Shown here one piece after another: positions 54,119 through 63,413 of a DNA stretch of 64,000 nucleotides. Position numbers and translations under genes: made by a program. The DNA is taken from contig CAIOFV010000105.1 of assembly GCA_903857665.1 (NCBI GenBank), positions 62,001 through 126,000 on the forward strand. Direction: 5' to 3'. The notes below the pieces were generated by a model. The model saw only the letters and a program-made list of their open reading frames with translations. It did not search any database and was not told the origin of the DNA. Within the stretch, counting starts at the first letter, position 1; each line of letters opens with the position of its first letter. The stretch comes from an uncultured Myxococcales bacterium. Its GTDB lineage: Bacteria > Myxococcota_A > UBA9042 > DTJE01.

Positions 54119-55075
54119 ATGCCGTACTCGTACCATTTCGACGTCGATGCCGGCCTGGACGTGGTCGAGGGCCCGGGTCTGTCCCTCGCGGTCCGGCGTC
54201 GGGGCGCGGAGGCGATCTCGCTGGCCTGGCGGGACCCGCATCGCGGCCGGATCGGCCTGCTGTGGCGGGATGGCGAGGTCGATGACCCGCCGCGCTTCTG
54301 GAAGAGCCACGCCCCGATCCTGTTCCCGATCGTGGGCGGCCTGCACGATCACGCATCGCGGACCATCGCCGGGGAGGACGTTGGTTTCCGGGGGCTGCAC
54401 GGCTTCGTCCGGCACCAGGACCTCCTGCTGGTGGAGGCCGGGCAGAGGGACGGGGGCTTCGCGCTGCGCTACCGTCTGGAAGCGGATGACGTCACCCGGG
54501 CGATGTACCCGTGGGAATTCGTCTTCGAGGCAACCTACGTGCTGTTCGCGGACCGGCTGGAAGTGGTGTTCGCCATCGAGAACCGCGACGCCCGCGCCAT
54601 GCCGTACCAGGTGGGATGGCATCCAGGCTTCGCCGCTCCGCTGGTCCCTGGCGCGGGGGACAAGGCAGGCTGCCACGTACGCCTGCCGGCGAGGGCCTTC
54701 GACCGGCTCCTCAACGACGATCGCTGCTTCCTCACCGGCCAGCGGGCGCCCATGGACGGCAGCGGCGATTTCCCCTTCAGCGAAAAGGGCCTGGACCTCA
54801 CCTACATGTTCGACCTGTCCTCCGTGGCCCCCGCGGACCGGGCCGTGATGCTGATGGATCCGGACGAATCCTTCGGGGTGCGCGTCGCCTTCCCGGACTA
54901 CCCCCACCTGGGCCTCTGGTCCGACGCAGGCGCGCCGTTCGTGTGCATCGAACCCTGGCAGGGCATGGACGACCACGTCACGCAGGAACCGTTCGATCGG
55001 AAACTGGGGATCGTGCTGCTGCCGCCCGGGGGGCGGGACGAGCGCCGGGCGTCGGTCGAGGTCATCGCACGGTAG
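54119..55075 (+). CDS. Aldose 1-epimerase (mutarotase) family protein
   Basis: A 318-residue cytosolic sugar epimerase-like protein. Seen: FPIVGGLHDH, the conserved GFRGLHGFVRH (with active-site His), YQVGWHPGF and CIEPWQG, all in the order expected for the galactose-mutarotase superfamily (YeaD/YihR-like). GGGAGG lies 5 bases before the ATG, 29 bases after nagB, so the two form an operon. It probably interconverts sugar anomers released from glycans; which sugar is unknown. Confidence 0.85.
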   Translation: MPYSYHFDVDAGLDVVEGPGLSLAVRRRGAEAISLAWRDPHRGRIGLLWRDGEVDDPPRFWKSHAPILFPIVGGLHDHASRTIAGEDVGFRGLHGFVRHQDLLLVEAGQRDGGFALRYRLEADDVTRAMYPWEFVFEATYVLFADRLEVVFAIENRDARAMPYQVGWHPGFAAPLVPGAGDKAGCHVRLPARAFDRLLNDDRCFLTGQRAPMDGSGDFPFSEKGLDLTYMFDLSSVAPADRAVMLMDPDESFGVRVAFPDYPHLGLWSDAGAPFVCIEPWQGMDDHVTQEPFDRKLGIVLLPPGGRDERRASVEVIAR

Positions 55076-55091
55076 CAGGCGGGCTTGCCTG
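55076..55091. terminator. Short hairpin between convergent genes
   Basis: CAGGC (55076-55080) and GCCTG (55087-55091) pair around a 6-base loop in the 20-base gap between the convergent mutarotase and kinase genes. There is no T-run, so it is at best a weak two-way terminator. Confidence 0.3.
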
Positions 55092-55095
55092 GCGT

Positions 55096-56175
55096 TCAGA
55101 ACAGGTCGGTCACCTGGGGACCGATGGTCCGTCGCAGGGAACCGTCCGCAAGGGCCGCGGCCAGGACCTCGCCTCCCGGCCGCGCCGCCACACCGTCCAG
55201 CGCCAGCAGCGCGGCGCCCAGCACCGGGTGGAACTCGAGGATCGACGGGACCGCCCCGGGGAAGGACGCCTGGGTTTCCAGGATGATCGCCCGGGCGAAG
55301 TTGTCCACCGACGCCTTCATCAGCACGGTGCCGCCCAGCACCAGCGGGAAGGACTCCTCCCGGCCGAACAGCCGGTGCGCGGCGGCTACCGCCTGCCGGC
55401 CCAGCGCGCGGCCCGTGTCCTCGAGGATGCGACGGGCGACGATGTCCCCCTGGCGGGCGGCCTCGAACACCAGGGGCGCCAGGTCGCACAGGCGCGGGGG
55501 GACCGCCTCGGGGTCGTCCGGGGGGGGCAGGGCCCCGGGGATCGCGAAGTCCAGCACGTCCTCGATGGACGCCAGCCCGGTGGCCCCCAGGATCAGGTCG
55601 GTGAGGAGCGTGCGCCACCCTCGGCCGTCGCGCGCCAGGCCCGCGGCCCGCAGCCCGTTCAGGGCGATTTCGCCCGCGCCGCCGCCGTCGCCCAGTTCGT
55701 GGGTGATGCCGCCGATCTGAAGGCGCCGCCCATCGTGCCCGACGCCGACGCAGTTGCCGCCGGTGCCCGAGGAAACGGCCACGCCGGCGCCGCCGTCGGT
55801 GCCCGCCCGCAGTACCAGGAAGGCGTCGTTGAGGACGATCCGGGGCGCGGCCTCGACCGTGGGCGCCACGGAGGCCACTTCGGCGGCCACGCCGGCGGTC
55901 ACCCGCTCCAGCACCTCGAAATCGCGCGGACGGTCATGGCCGGTCAGGCCGAACGCGAACCCCGCCACCTGGAACCCCTGGTCCCGGGCGGCCTCGGCCA
56001 GCGGACGGGCCACGCGCACGAGGGCCTGCCGGGCACCGTCCTCGCCGAACGTCTGCCAGTTCGACGACGTGGTGCGGGCGTGGGCCGCCAGGCGCCCGTC
56101 CTGCGTCACCAAGACGGCCGCCGTCTTGGTGTTGCCGCCGTCGATCCCGATGACTGCCCGCCGCGTCGCTCCCAT
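55096..56175 (-). CDS. N-acetylglucosamine kinase-like (BadF/BcrA) ATPase
   Basis: A 359-residue ASKHA-fold kinase. Seen: the phosphate-1 loop IDGGNTKTAAVL, FGLTGHD, the phosphate-2 segment AVSSGTGGNCVG, GDGGGAGEIALNG and the adenosine-loop LVLGGTVLM. It belongs with eukaryotic-type GlcNAc kinases (PF01869 family) rather than with cluster-bearing activases, since the NxxCAAGTG cluster motif is absent. GGGAGG is close to the ATG. With the convergent NagB it would feed GlcNAc or glucosamine into glycolysis; a deacetylase (NagA) is not in the window. Confidence 0.82.
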   Translation of the reverse strand: MGATRRAVIGIDGGNTKTAAVLVTQDGRLAAHARTTSSNWQTFGEDGARQALVRVARPLAEAARDQGFQVAGFAFGLTGHDRPRDFEVLERVTAGVAAEVASVAPTVEAAPRIVLNDAFLVLRAGTDGGAGVAVSSGTGGNCVGVGHDGRRLQIGGITHELGDGGGAGEIALNGLRAAGLARDGRGWRTLLTDLILGATGLASIEDVLDFAIPGALPPPDDPEAVPPRLCDLAPLVFEAARQGDIVARRILEDTGRALGRQAVAAAHRLFGREESFPLVLGGTVLMKASVDNFARAIILETQASFPGAVPSILEFHPVLGAALLALDGVAARPGGEVLAAALADGSLRRTIGPQVTDLF

Positions 56176-56208
56176 GCAGCCTCCCCGCGGACCTTCGCGG
56201 TCCCCGGC

Positions 56209-57342
56209 TCATTCCTCGTCCCGGTTCCCTTCCCCGGTGGGCGCCAGCACGCCTCCCCGCCGGATCCGGAACCGGGTCCCGCCGGCCTCGACCCGCGTCG
56301 TGGCCGCCGCGATCCCCAGGGCCAGCACCATTCCGGCGTCCCGCAACGGGGCCGCCAGGGCCGCTGCGATGGCCGCGCCAGGGCCCCGCATCGACCGCGT
56401 CCACGTGGCCGCCACCGCGACCCGGGCCGTCCACGCCAGCACCATCGCCGTCGCGGCGATTCCCGACTCGGCAGGCCCGCGGGCCAGCGCCCAGGCGAGC
56501 AGCGACAGCGGCAAGGCCAGCAGCACCGAGGCCAGCCCCGCCATCCGTCCGGGTCGGGCACGCCACAGCACCGCCGCCGACTCCAGCAGCACCCGGCCTT
56601 CGCATCCCGTCGCCAGCGCCGTAGGCAGCGGGACCAGCGCGGCATCCCGACCGGAACGCAGGGCCGCCGACACCGCCAGGGAGGGCCGGTTCAGCGCCAG
56701 CGGGTCCAGGATGGCCGCGTCCCACGCCTCCCGGGTGCCCGCCGCCAGCAGCGTCGGCAGCCCTTCGGCGCCACATGACGCGGACGTCAGCGGGGCCAGG
56801 TCCCCCGACAGGAGGGTCAGGATCGTGCCGACGGTGCCCGCGCCCGGGCCAGGAACCGGCACGGCGGCCACCCATCGCGCCGCCGCGCTGCCCGGGCACG
56901 ACAGCAGGCGCGCCAGATCCCGGGCCGTGGGACGGGCCCGCGAATCCACCAGCGCCACGACGTCCGCCCTGTCCCCCCGAGTCGCCTCGACGGCCAGCCA
57001 GGCCGCCGGGACATGCCTCCCCGGAGGCGCCGCCGTCATGACCCGGACGTCGAGGCCCGGGGCGGCCCGCCGAGCCTCCTCGACCCATCGGTCGCCCCCG
57101 GTTTCGCCGGGGGGACAGGCCACCCGCACCACGAGGGGCCCCCCGTGGGCAGCCGCGGCCAGCGACCGGGCGAGGGATCGCCCCGGGTCCGCCCCTCGCG
57201 CCAGGGGCACGACCACCAGGACCGACCGCCCGACGTCCCCGCCGGCAACGATGCGCCGCCCGTGGACCCAGGCAGCCAGCACCGGGATCGCCAGCGCGAT
57301 CGACGCGATGGCAAGGACCAGGACGATGACGGCCGCGATCAT
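56209..57342 (-). CDS. Glycosyltransferase-2-like membrane protein
   Basis: A 377-residue protein: N-terminal anchor (2-25), a soluble domain (about 40-230) and three or four spans from about 265 to 350. The soluble part resembles ceramide-glucosyltransferase/HpnI-type GT2 enzymes (VVVPLARGADPGRSLARSL, ADVVALVDSRARPT), but the usual acidic motif is only DSR and QxxRW-like residues are not clear, so activity is uncertain. It starts 32 bases downstream of the large membrane protein gene in the same direction and is separated from the kinase by 33 bases. Confidence 0.55.
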   Translation of the reverse strand: MIAAVIVLVLAIASIALAIPVLAAWVHGRRIVAGGDVGRSVLVVVPLARGADPGRSLARSLAAAAHGGPLVVRVACPPGETGGDRWVEEARRAAPGLDVRVMTAAPPGRHVPAAWLAVEATRGDRADVVALVDSRARPTARDLARLLSCPGSAAARWVAAVPVPGPGAGTVGTILTLLSGDLAPLTSASCGAEGLPTLLAAGTREAWDAAILDPLALNRPSLAVSAALRSGRDAALVPLPTALATGCEGRVLLESAAVLWRARPGRMAGLASVLLALPLSLLAWALARGPAESGIAATAMVLAWTARVAVAATWTRSMRGPGAAIAAALAAPLRDAGMVLALGIAAATTRVEAGGTRFRIRRGGVLAPTGEGNRDEE

Positions 57343-57373
57343 GGGCGGATTCTGCCCGCGGGTGCAGGCGCGG

Positions 57374-59209
57374 TCAATGACCCGTCGTCCCCCCGGGCGG
57401 GCAGCCCCCCCGGCCCAACCGGTCGGCCAGGTCGCGGGCGTCCGGGAAGGCGCGGGCATCGAACGCCGCCACCTTCGCCTCGTCACAACGCCCGGCGCAG
57501 GCCAGCGCGACTGCGTGGAAGTACCGGAACATCGGCACGTCGGGGCGCCGGTCGGCCAGGCGACCGAGGTCGCGCGCGGCATCGTCGCAAGCCAACCGGT
57601 CCGCGGGTGGCCGAAGGGCCTCGGCCGGCGCCCACGACAGGCCGGCCCGGCGCAACGCCAGCAGGCCCCCGACGAGCCATCCGGTCTCCTCCCCGCGACC
57701 CGTGGCCCGGACCCGGGCCGCCTCCTCCTCGGCCCGCCCGAGGTCGTGGCCCGCCAGGTCGAACAGGTACCGGGGGTCCGTCCCCGCCTGCAGGATGCGG
57801 AAGCCGGGAAGATCCTCGCGTTCGCCCTTCGGCAGCCACATCGCGAACCGGTCGTCCAGCCAGGCCAGACGGTAGGCAGCGTCGCGAGAAAGCCCGTCGG
57901 ACAACACGCCGAATTCGGCATCCTGTCGATCGATCAGCACTGCCGCGAAGCCGAAGCGGGACGTCAGCGAACGGAAGCCGTCGTAGTCCTGCAGGGCCTT
58001 CGCGTAAGTCGCCACGCCGTCCGCGTCGTGGATGTACAGTCGACCGTCGATGAAGGGCTGCAGCGCGGGCAGCCCGGCGAACCCGACGTACCCGCCCGCG
58101 ATGAACGGGTGGAACACGCGCCCGCGGAGCCCCGCGTCCCGGATGTAGGCGAGCGCCTCGCGGGGCTGCTCCACGTAGGAGAATCCACCGGCAACCGAGA
58201 TCCCCGGGGGAACCACGGCGACGGCGGCCCCGAGGGCCGCGAAGGCCGCCACGACCGGCACGGGCGACCGGAAGGCGCGCCACCGGGACAGGTGCGCCGC
58301 GAGGATCGGCGTCGCCCCGACCAGCAGCCCGGGGACGAACTTCTCCGACGACAGCACGGGCACCAGGAAGACCAGCAGCAGCGCCAGCTCGTCCAGATCC
58401 CGGCGACGGTCCCGGGCCAGGAAGCCCGCCAGCGCGCCCCCGCACAGCAGCAGGAAGCAGGCATCCCGGGGAAGGCTGGCGCCGAAGTCCCACGAGGCCC
58501 ATTCGGTGGCCATCCGGTGCACCGGCATCCCGTGATGCGCCACCGTCGCGTACAGGGCCGGCCCCCAGGGGTTCAGCAGCGTCGCGGCCGCGGTGGCCAG
58601 CGCCGCCGCCGCCCACGCGCCCCGGTCCCGCGTCGATTCGCCGGTACCCGGCCGCAGCAACCGCATGCCCGCCAGGATCGGCGCCAGCGGGAAGGACCCG
58701 TGGACGTTCGCCCAGACCGCCGCGACCCCGCACAGGGCCACGATGCGGAGGATCCCCGGACGGCCCCGCGCCCACAGGAGGTGCACGAAGACCAGGGCCA
58801 GCGCGTACCCCGCCACGTGGGGCCGCAGGTCCAGGTACGGTCGGACGACCGGCAGCGCCAGCAGCACCGTGAGGATCGTCGGCAGGATTCCGGCGCCCAG
58901 CCTCAGGGCGAAGGCCGCCGACAAGCCCGTCAGCAACCCCGCCAACAGGACCCGCCAGGCGGTCGTCCCCGCGGGACCGCCGGCCGCCCAGGCCTCCCAC
59001 AGGCCAAGGTCGTACAGCCATTCGTGGTTGGTGAACGGGCGCCCCTCGGACACCGCGCAGGTGGATTCCGTGGCAGGGATGCCGCCGGTTTCGACCATCT
59101 GGCGCCCCAGCGACAGGTGGAACCAGGCATCGGGATCGGCCGAAGGATAGGCGGCGGCCAGCCCCCCCAGCACCGAGGCCACCGCGACCGCAAGGACCAT
59201 CGCCCGCAT
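57374..59209 (-). CDS. Polytopic membrane protein, GT39/GT83-like
   Basis: A 611-residue protein with about ten to twelve spans in the first 400 residues and a soluble C-terminal part (about 400-611). The segment SADPDAWFHLSLGRQMVETG early in the chain recalls the first periplasmic loop of lipid-linked glycosyltransferases and PMT-like proteins; the C-terminus has Asp/Arg-rich helices. Classification is by architecture only. Divergent from 59370 across 160 bases. It may glycosylate surface polymers together with the neighbouring GT2-like protein. Confidence 0.6.
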   Translation of the reverse strand: MRAMVLAVAVASVLGGLAAAYPSADPDAWFHLSLGRQMVETGGIPATESTCAVSEGRPFTNHEWLYDLGLWEAWAAGGPAGTTAWRVLLAGLLTGLSAAFALRLGAGILPTILTVLLALPVVRPYLDLRPHVAGYALALVFVHLLWARGRPGILRIVALCGVAAVWANVHGSFPLAPILAGMRLLRPGTGESTRDRGAWAAAALATAAATLLNPWGPALYATVAHHGMPVHRMATEWASWDFGASLPRDACFLLLCGGALAGFLARDRRRDLDELALLLVFLVPVLSSEKFVPGLLVGATPILAAHLSRWRAFRSPVPVVAAFAALGAAVAVVPPGISVAGGFSYVEQPREALAYIRDAGLRGRVFHPFIAGGYVGFAGLPALQPFIDGRLYIHDADGVATYAKALQDYDGFRSLTSRFGFAAVLIDRQDAEFGVLSDGLSRDAAYRLAWLDDRFAMWLPKGEREDLPGFRILQAGTDPRYLFDLAGHDLGRAEEEAARVRATGRGEETGWLVGGLLALRRAGLSWAPAEALRPPADRLACDDAARDLGRLADRRPDVPMFRYFHAVALACAGRCDEAKVAAFDARAFPDARDLADRLGRGGCPPGGTTGH

Positions 59210-59369
59210 CGAGGGATGGTCCCCCCCGCCCGGCCGCAGACCTTCGACACGATCGCTCGATACGGCGGCGCGCACCGCGAAGTCCCCGGCCCATGGCCGT
59301 ATTGGTCGGGAGGTATGATACCATCGGCCTTCGGAGCCGGGGCTCGCCCGGCGAGTCCACAGGAGGCAC

Positions 59370-60359
59370 ATGTCGCGCCCACCCCTCGCGGAAAGCAGCC
59401 CTGTGGTGCGATTCCTGCGACCGTGGGTGCGATCCGTGCCTGCGGCTCTCACGACCCTCTTCTTCCTGGCCGTCATCGCGCTGGGCTGGATGACCAGTCG
59501 GGCCGGCAAGGTCGCGATGGACTACGCGGCCCTGAACCCCGTCCGGGATCCGGCCCTGTGGCATCGCATCACCGAAGGGACCGCGTCGCCGGCCGAGTTC
59601 GAAACGTCCAAGGCCCTGGGTTCGGCGCTTGCGGCCGAAACGCTGTACCTGCCTCCCCCCATCGTGCTGCGCTTCCTGTCCCTGGGGAACCCTGCGGCGG
59701 TGGCCGACCTCCTGTTCGTGCGGGCGCACGCCTACTTCCTGTCGCACTTCTTCACGGATCGCAGGTTCGAGTGGCTCCACGTCTACGTGGACTCGATCAC
59801 CGCGCTGGACCCCGACAACCCCCGGTTCTACCTCTGGGCGGCCCAGGTGCTGAAGATGGGCCAGAACATCGACGACCCGGTGGTGCTGCAGGCGAACGAC
59901 TTCCTGGAACAGGGCCTGCGGCATTTCCCGAACGACTGGCGCCTGCACATGGAGATCGGCTTCAACCTCAACTTCGAACTGAAGGGGGGCACCGACGCCG
60001 AGCTGGCCGCCAACCGCCTGAAGGCGCGCGACCACTTCGCGATCGCCGCCGGGCTGCCGGGCGCCTCCATCGATCCGAACTTCGTCGCGGGGCTGTTCGA
60101 CCGCAACGACCAGGGCGGACTGGCGACCCGGTACGCGCTGCAGAAGTACTACGAGGCCACGCCCGAACAGCGCATCCAGCTGATGCGGCGGGTGGGCGCG
60201 CTGTCGGAGGTGCTGGCGAAGGGATTGAAGGACGAGGAGGCTCGCTGGCGGACGAACTGGGCGTTCGTGCCGGTGTCCCTGTTCTCGCTGGTGGACGAAG
60301 GGGAACGACAGGGCACGCAGTTCGCGCTGCCCCAGGCCCCGCTGGGAGGAACACCTTGA
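59370..60359 (+). CDS. Membrane-anchored TPR-like protein
   Basis: A 329-residue protein with one N-terminal span (about 24-42) and an extracytoplasmic helical domain whose pairs of helices (for example ALDPDNPRFYLWAAQVLKMG and LRHFPNDWRLHMEIGFNLNF) are TPR-like. No enzyme motif. It heads a plus-strand operon: the next gene begins at a TTG overlapping its stop by 4 bases. A TATGAT at 59314-59319 could be its -10, without a good -35. GGAGG is 3-4 bases before the ATG. Probably a scaffold in the surface-polysaccharide pathway suggested by the next genes. Confidence 0.7.
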   Translation: MSRPPLAESSPVVRFLRPWVRSVPAALTTLFFLAVIALGWMTSRAGKVAMDYAALNPVRDPALWHRITEGTASPAEFETSKALGSALAAETLYLPPPIVLRFLSLGNPAAVADLLFVRAHAYFLSHFFTDRRFEWLHVYVDSITALDPDNPRFYLWAAQVLKMGQNIDDPVVLQANDFLEQGLRHFPNDWRLHMEIGFNLNFELKGGTDAELAANRLKARDHFAIAAGLPGASIDPNFVAGLFDRNDQGGLATRYALQKYYEATPEQRIQLMRRVGALSEVLAKGLKDEEARWRTNWAFVPVSLFSLVDEGERQGTQFALPQAPLGGTP

Positions 60360-61315
60360 GCATCGGTGGAAAGGTCCTGATCACCGGCGGCGCCGGATTC
60401 ATCGGCTCGTCCCTCGCGACGCGGCTGCTGGCCGATCGGGACTGCCAGGTCGTGCTGCTGGACAACCTGCACCGGAACGCCCTGAAGGGCGGAACGCTGC
60501 TGGACTCGCCGCGGGTCACGCTGGTCCAGTGCGACGTGCTGGACCGCGAAGGCGTCCGCGAGGCCGTGAAGGGCTGCACCGAGGTGATCCACATGGCGGC
60601 CATCGCCGGCGTGGACACGGTGATGCGCTCGCCGGTGCTCACGATGCGCGTGGCGCTCCAGGGGACCCTGAACGTCCTCGACGCGGCGTTCGACGCCGGG
60701 AGCGTCCGCCGGTTCGTGGACTTTTCGACCTCCGAGGTGTTCGGGCGGTACGCCTACAAGGTCACCGAAGGCGACCAGAACCAGCTGGGCGCGGTCGGCG
60801 AGGCGCGCTGGACCTACGCGGTCAGCAAGCTCGCGACCGAGCACCTTGCCCTCTCGTACCACCGCCAGTACGGCTTCCCGGCGTGCTCGGTCCGGCCGTT
60901 CAACATCTTCGGGCCGGCCCAGGTCGGCGAGGGCGCCATCCACCACTTCATCGTGCGCGCGCTGGCCGGCGACGTGGTGCGCGTCCACAACGACGGCTCC
61001 CAGATCCGCTCGTGGTGCTACATCGACGACATCATCGACGGCATCCTGCTGGTGCTGGAGCGCGACGAGGCGGTGGGCGAGGCCTTCAACATCGGCAACC
61101 CGCGCAGCACGCTGACCATCTACAACCTGGCTCGCGAGGTGATCCGCCTGGCCCAGTCCTCGTCGGTCATCGAGATGGTGGATTGGCCCTACGCGGACGT
61201 CGAGCTTCGGATCCCCGACGTCGGCAAGGCGCGGCGCCTGCTGGGCTTCGAGCCGCGCATCGACCTCGAGGAAGGCCTGCTGAAGACCATCGAGTGGTAC
61301 CGGAGACGGAACTGA
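60356..61315 (+). CDS. NAD-dependent sugar epimerase/dehydratase
   Basis: A 319-residue extended-SDR protein starting at TTG, chosen because GGGAGGA lies 5-6 bases upstream, the codon overlaps the previous stop and the Rossmann motif begins at once (LITGGAGFIGSSLA). Seen: HMAAIAGVDT, the catalytic serine in FSTSEVFG, YAVSK (Tyr-x-x-x-Lys) and RPFNIFGP. This is the GalE/RmlB-like subgroup acting on UDP- or dTDP-sugars. The aminotransferase starts 1 base into its stop, so a ketosugar may be passed to it. Confidence 0.9.
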   Translation: MSIGGKVLITGGAGFIGSSLATRLLADRDCQVVLLDNLHRNALKGGTLLDSPRVTLVQCDVLDREGVREAVKGCTEVIHMAAIAGVDTVMRSPVLTMRVALQGTLNVLDAAFDAGSVRRFVDFSTSEVFGRYAYKVTEGDQNQLGAVGEARWTYAVSKLATEHLALSYHRQYGFPACSVRPFNIFGPAQVGEGAIHHFIVRALAGDVVRVHNDGSQIRSWCYIDDIIDGILLVLERDEAVGEAFNIGNPRSTLTIYNLAREVIRLAQSSSVIEMVDWPYADVELRIPDVGKARRLLGFEPRIDLEEGLLKTIEWYRRRN

Positions 61316-62427
61316 TGGACGAAGACCGGACCATTCCGCTGGCCCGCCCCTACGTCGGCTCCGAGGAGATGGACGCAGTGCGCCGCGTGCTGTCCTCGCG
61401 ACACCTCGCCCAGGGGCCCGAAACGGCCGCGCTGGAGGCCGAGGTCGCGGCGCTGCTGGACGGCACCGGCGTCGTGGCGGTGTCCAGCGGCGGGGCGGCG
61501 CTCCTGGTGGCCCTGGCGGCACTGGACGTGGGCCCCGGCACCGAGGTGGTGGTCCCGTCCTTCACCTTCCCGGCGGCGGCGCAGGCGGCGTTCTTCCTGG
61601 GCGCGGTGGCGGTCCCGGCCGACGTGGACGAAGGCACGATGGGGGTCACCCCGGCGTCGGTCGAGCGCGTCCTGACGTCGCGAACCCGTGCCGTGGTCGT
61701 GGTCCACGCCTTCGGGATCCCTGCGGACATCGAGGGCGTCGTGGCCCTGTGCCGCCCGCGACACATCGCCGTGGTCGAGGATGCGGCCTGCTCGCTGGGG
61801 GGACGCACCTGGACCGGCGCCCCGTCGGGCACGCTCGGGGACGTCGGCTGCTTCTCGCTGCATCCCCGCAAGCCGGCGACGTCCGGCGAAGGCGGCCTGG
61901 TGGCCACCGCGGATTCCGCGATCCTGGGGCGCGTCAAGCGCCTGCGGGACTACGGGCGCACGGGCGCCGGTTCGGGCGACGTCTTCGGCGATGTCGGCAT
62001 GAACTTCCGCATGGCGGACGTGCCGGCCTCGATCGGTCGCGTGCAGCTGGGACGGCTGGCACGGTCGATCCGCCTCCGAGCGGCACTGGTCGAGCGCTAC
62101 CGCGTGCGCCTCGCCGATCGTCCGGGCATCGCGATTCCCGCGGGATACGCCCGGCCGGGCCAGACGTTCCAGACGCTGGTGGTGCGGCTGGACCGTCCGG
62201 CCGATGCGGTGCGACGGGCGATGGCCGACGACGGGATCCAGGCTGGGGTGGCCGCCCACGCGTTGACCCAGCAGACCTTCTGGCGGCAGCGGTGCCCCGA
62301 CGGGCCGGCCTGCCCCGTGGGCGAGGCGCTGGCGACAACCACGTTGGCACTGCCCCTCTTCGACGAACTGACCCGTTCCGAGGTGGACCGGGTGGCGGAC
62401 CGCCTGGTGGCCCGCCTGGCCGGCTGA
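61315..62427 (+). CDS. DegT/DnrJ/EryC1/StrS sugar aminotransferase
   Basis: A 370-residue PLP enzyme. Seen: SSGGAALLVALAAL (phosphate-binding), VEDAACSLGG with the pyridine-binding Asp, and FSLHPRKPATSGEGG with PLP-binding Lys186. Usual length for the family. It would transaminate a 3- or 4-keto NDP-sugar to give an amino sugar, probably the product of the coupled epimerase/dehydratase. Starts at TGATG; the ABC ATPase follows after 38 bases. Confidence 0.92.
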   Translation: MDEDRTIPLARPYVGSEEMDAVRRVLSSRHLAQGPETAALEAEVAALLDGTGVVAVSSGGAALLVALAALDVGPGTEVVVPSFTFPAAAQAAFFLGAVAVPADVDEGTMGVTPASVERVLTSRTRAVVVVHAFGIPADIEGVVALCRPRHIAVVEDAACSLGGRTWTGAPSGTLGDVGCFSLHPRKPATSGEGGLVATADSAILGRVKRLRDYGRTGAGSGDVFGDVGMNFRMADVPASIGRVQLGRLARSIRLRAALVERYRVRLADRPGIAIPAGYARPGQTFQTLVVRLDRPADAVRRAMADDGIQAGVAAHALTQQTFWRQRCPDGPACPVGEALATTTLALPLFDELTRSEVDRVADRLVARLAG

Positions 62428-62465
62428 CGCGAGATCGAGGCGACGGCGTCGCCCGAGGAGGCTCC

Positions 62466-63413
62466 GTGGAGGACATGATTGCGGTGGAGGGCCTCCGGAA
62501 GGTGTTCCACACCCCCTTCCGTCGCCGACGGGTCGAGGCGGTCAAGGGCGTGACGTTCAACGTCCGCCAGGGCGAGATCTTCGGCTTCCTCGGACCGAAC
62601 GGCGCCGGCAAGACCACCACCCTGAAGATGCTGGTGGGCCTGATCCGCCCGACTGCCGGCCGCGCCCGGATCCTGGGCGGCGAGCCCGGCGCCATCGACA
62701 TCATGGCCCGCGTCGGCTTCCTGCCCGAGCAGCCCTACTTCTACGACTACCTCAAGCCCGCCGAACTGCTCGATGTGTTCGGGCAGATCTTCGGCCTCCC
62801 CCGCGCCGAGCGTCGGCGCCGTATCGATTCGCTGCTGGACCTGGTGGGGCTGGGCGATGCGAAGAACCGGGTCCTGCGCAAGTTCTCGAAGGGCATGCTG
62901 CAGCGGGTGGGCATCGCCCAGGCGCTGCTGAACGACCCGGAACTGATCCTGCTGGACGAGCCGATGTCGGGCCTGGATCCGGTCGGGCGGAAGGAGGTCA
63001 TCGACCTCATCGCGTCGCTGAAGGACCGGGGCAAGACGGTGTTCTTCAGCAGCCACATCCTGGCCGACATCGAGCGCCTGTGCGACCGCGTGGTCATCCT
63101 GCACAAGGGCGAGGTCAAGCACGCCGGGACCCTGCAGGAGCTGCTGGCCCAGGGCGACCGCAAGGAAATCATGGTGAACGGCACCCTCGAGGACGGCTGG
63201 TCCGGACGGCCCGGCATCCACGCGGTGGATCGCGTGGGCGGCGCCGTCACGCGCCTGCTGGTGGAAGCGGGCGCCTCCGACGGCGTCCTCCGGGACCTGC
63301 TGGACGCCCGCCTGGAAATCCTTCAGGTCGCGGACCGGCGCATATCGCTGGAAGAACTGTTCGTTGCTGACGCGGGCACCGGCCCCGTGGGCGCGAAGGA
63401 GGTGGCGGGATGA
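62466..63413 (+). CDS. ABC transporter ATP-binding protein
   Basis: A 315-residue ATPase, GTG start with GAGGAGG 4-5 bases upstream; an ATG 9 bases further on has its ribosome site too close. Seen: Walker A GPNGAGKTTT (43-52), LLDEPMSGLDP (Walker B), H-loop SSHIL, and a signature KFSKGMLQR in place of LSGGQ, as in many ABC-2-type exporters. The C-terminal 80 residues form the regulatory tail seen in NatA/CcmA-like subunits. It overlaps the permease by 4 bases, so the two form an exporter; the substrate is unknown. Confidence 0.92.
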   Translation: MEDMIAVEGLRKVFHTPFRRRRVEAVKGVTFNVRQGEIFGFLGPNGAGKTTTLKMLVGLIRPTAGRARILGGEPGAIDIMARVGFLPEQPYFYDYLKPAELLDVFGQIFGLPRAERRRRIDSLLDLVGLGDAKNRVLRKFSKGMLQRVGIAQALLNDPELILLDEPMSGLDPVGRKEVIDLIASLKDRGKTVFFSSHILADIERLCDRVVILHKGEVKHAGTLQELLAQGDRKEIMVNGTLEDGWSGRPGIHAVDRVGGAVTRLLVEAGASDGVLRDLLDARLEILQVADRRISLEELFVADAGTGPVGAKEVAG

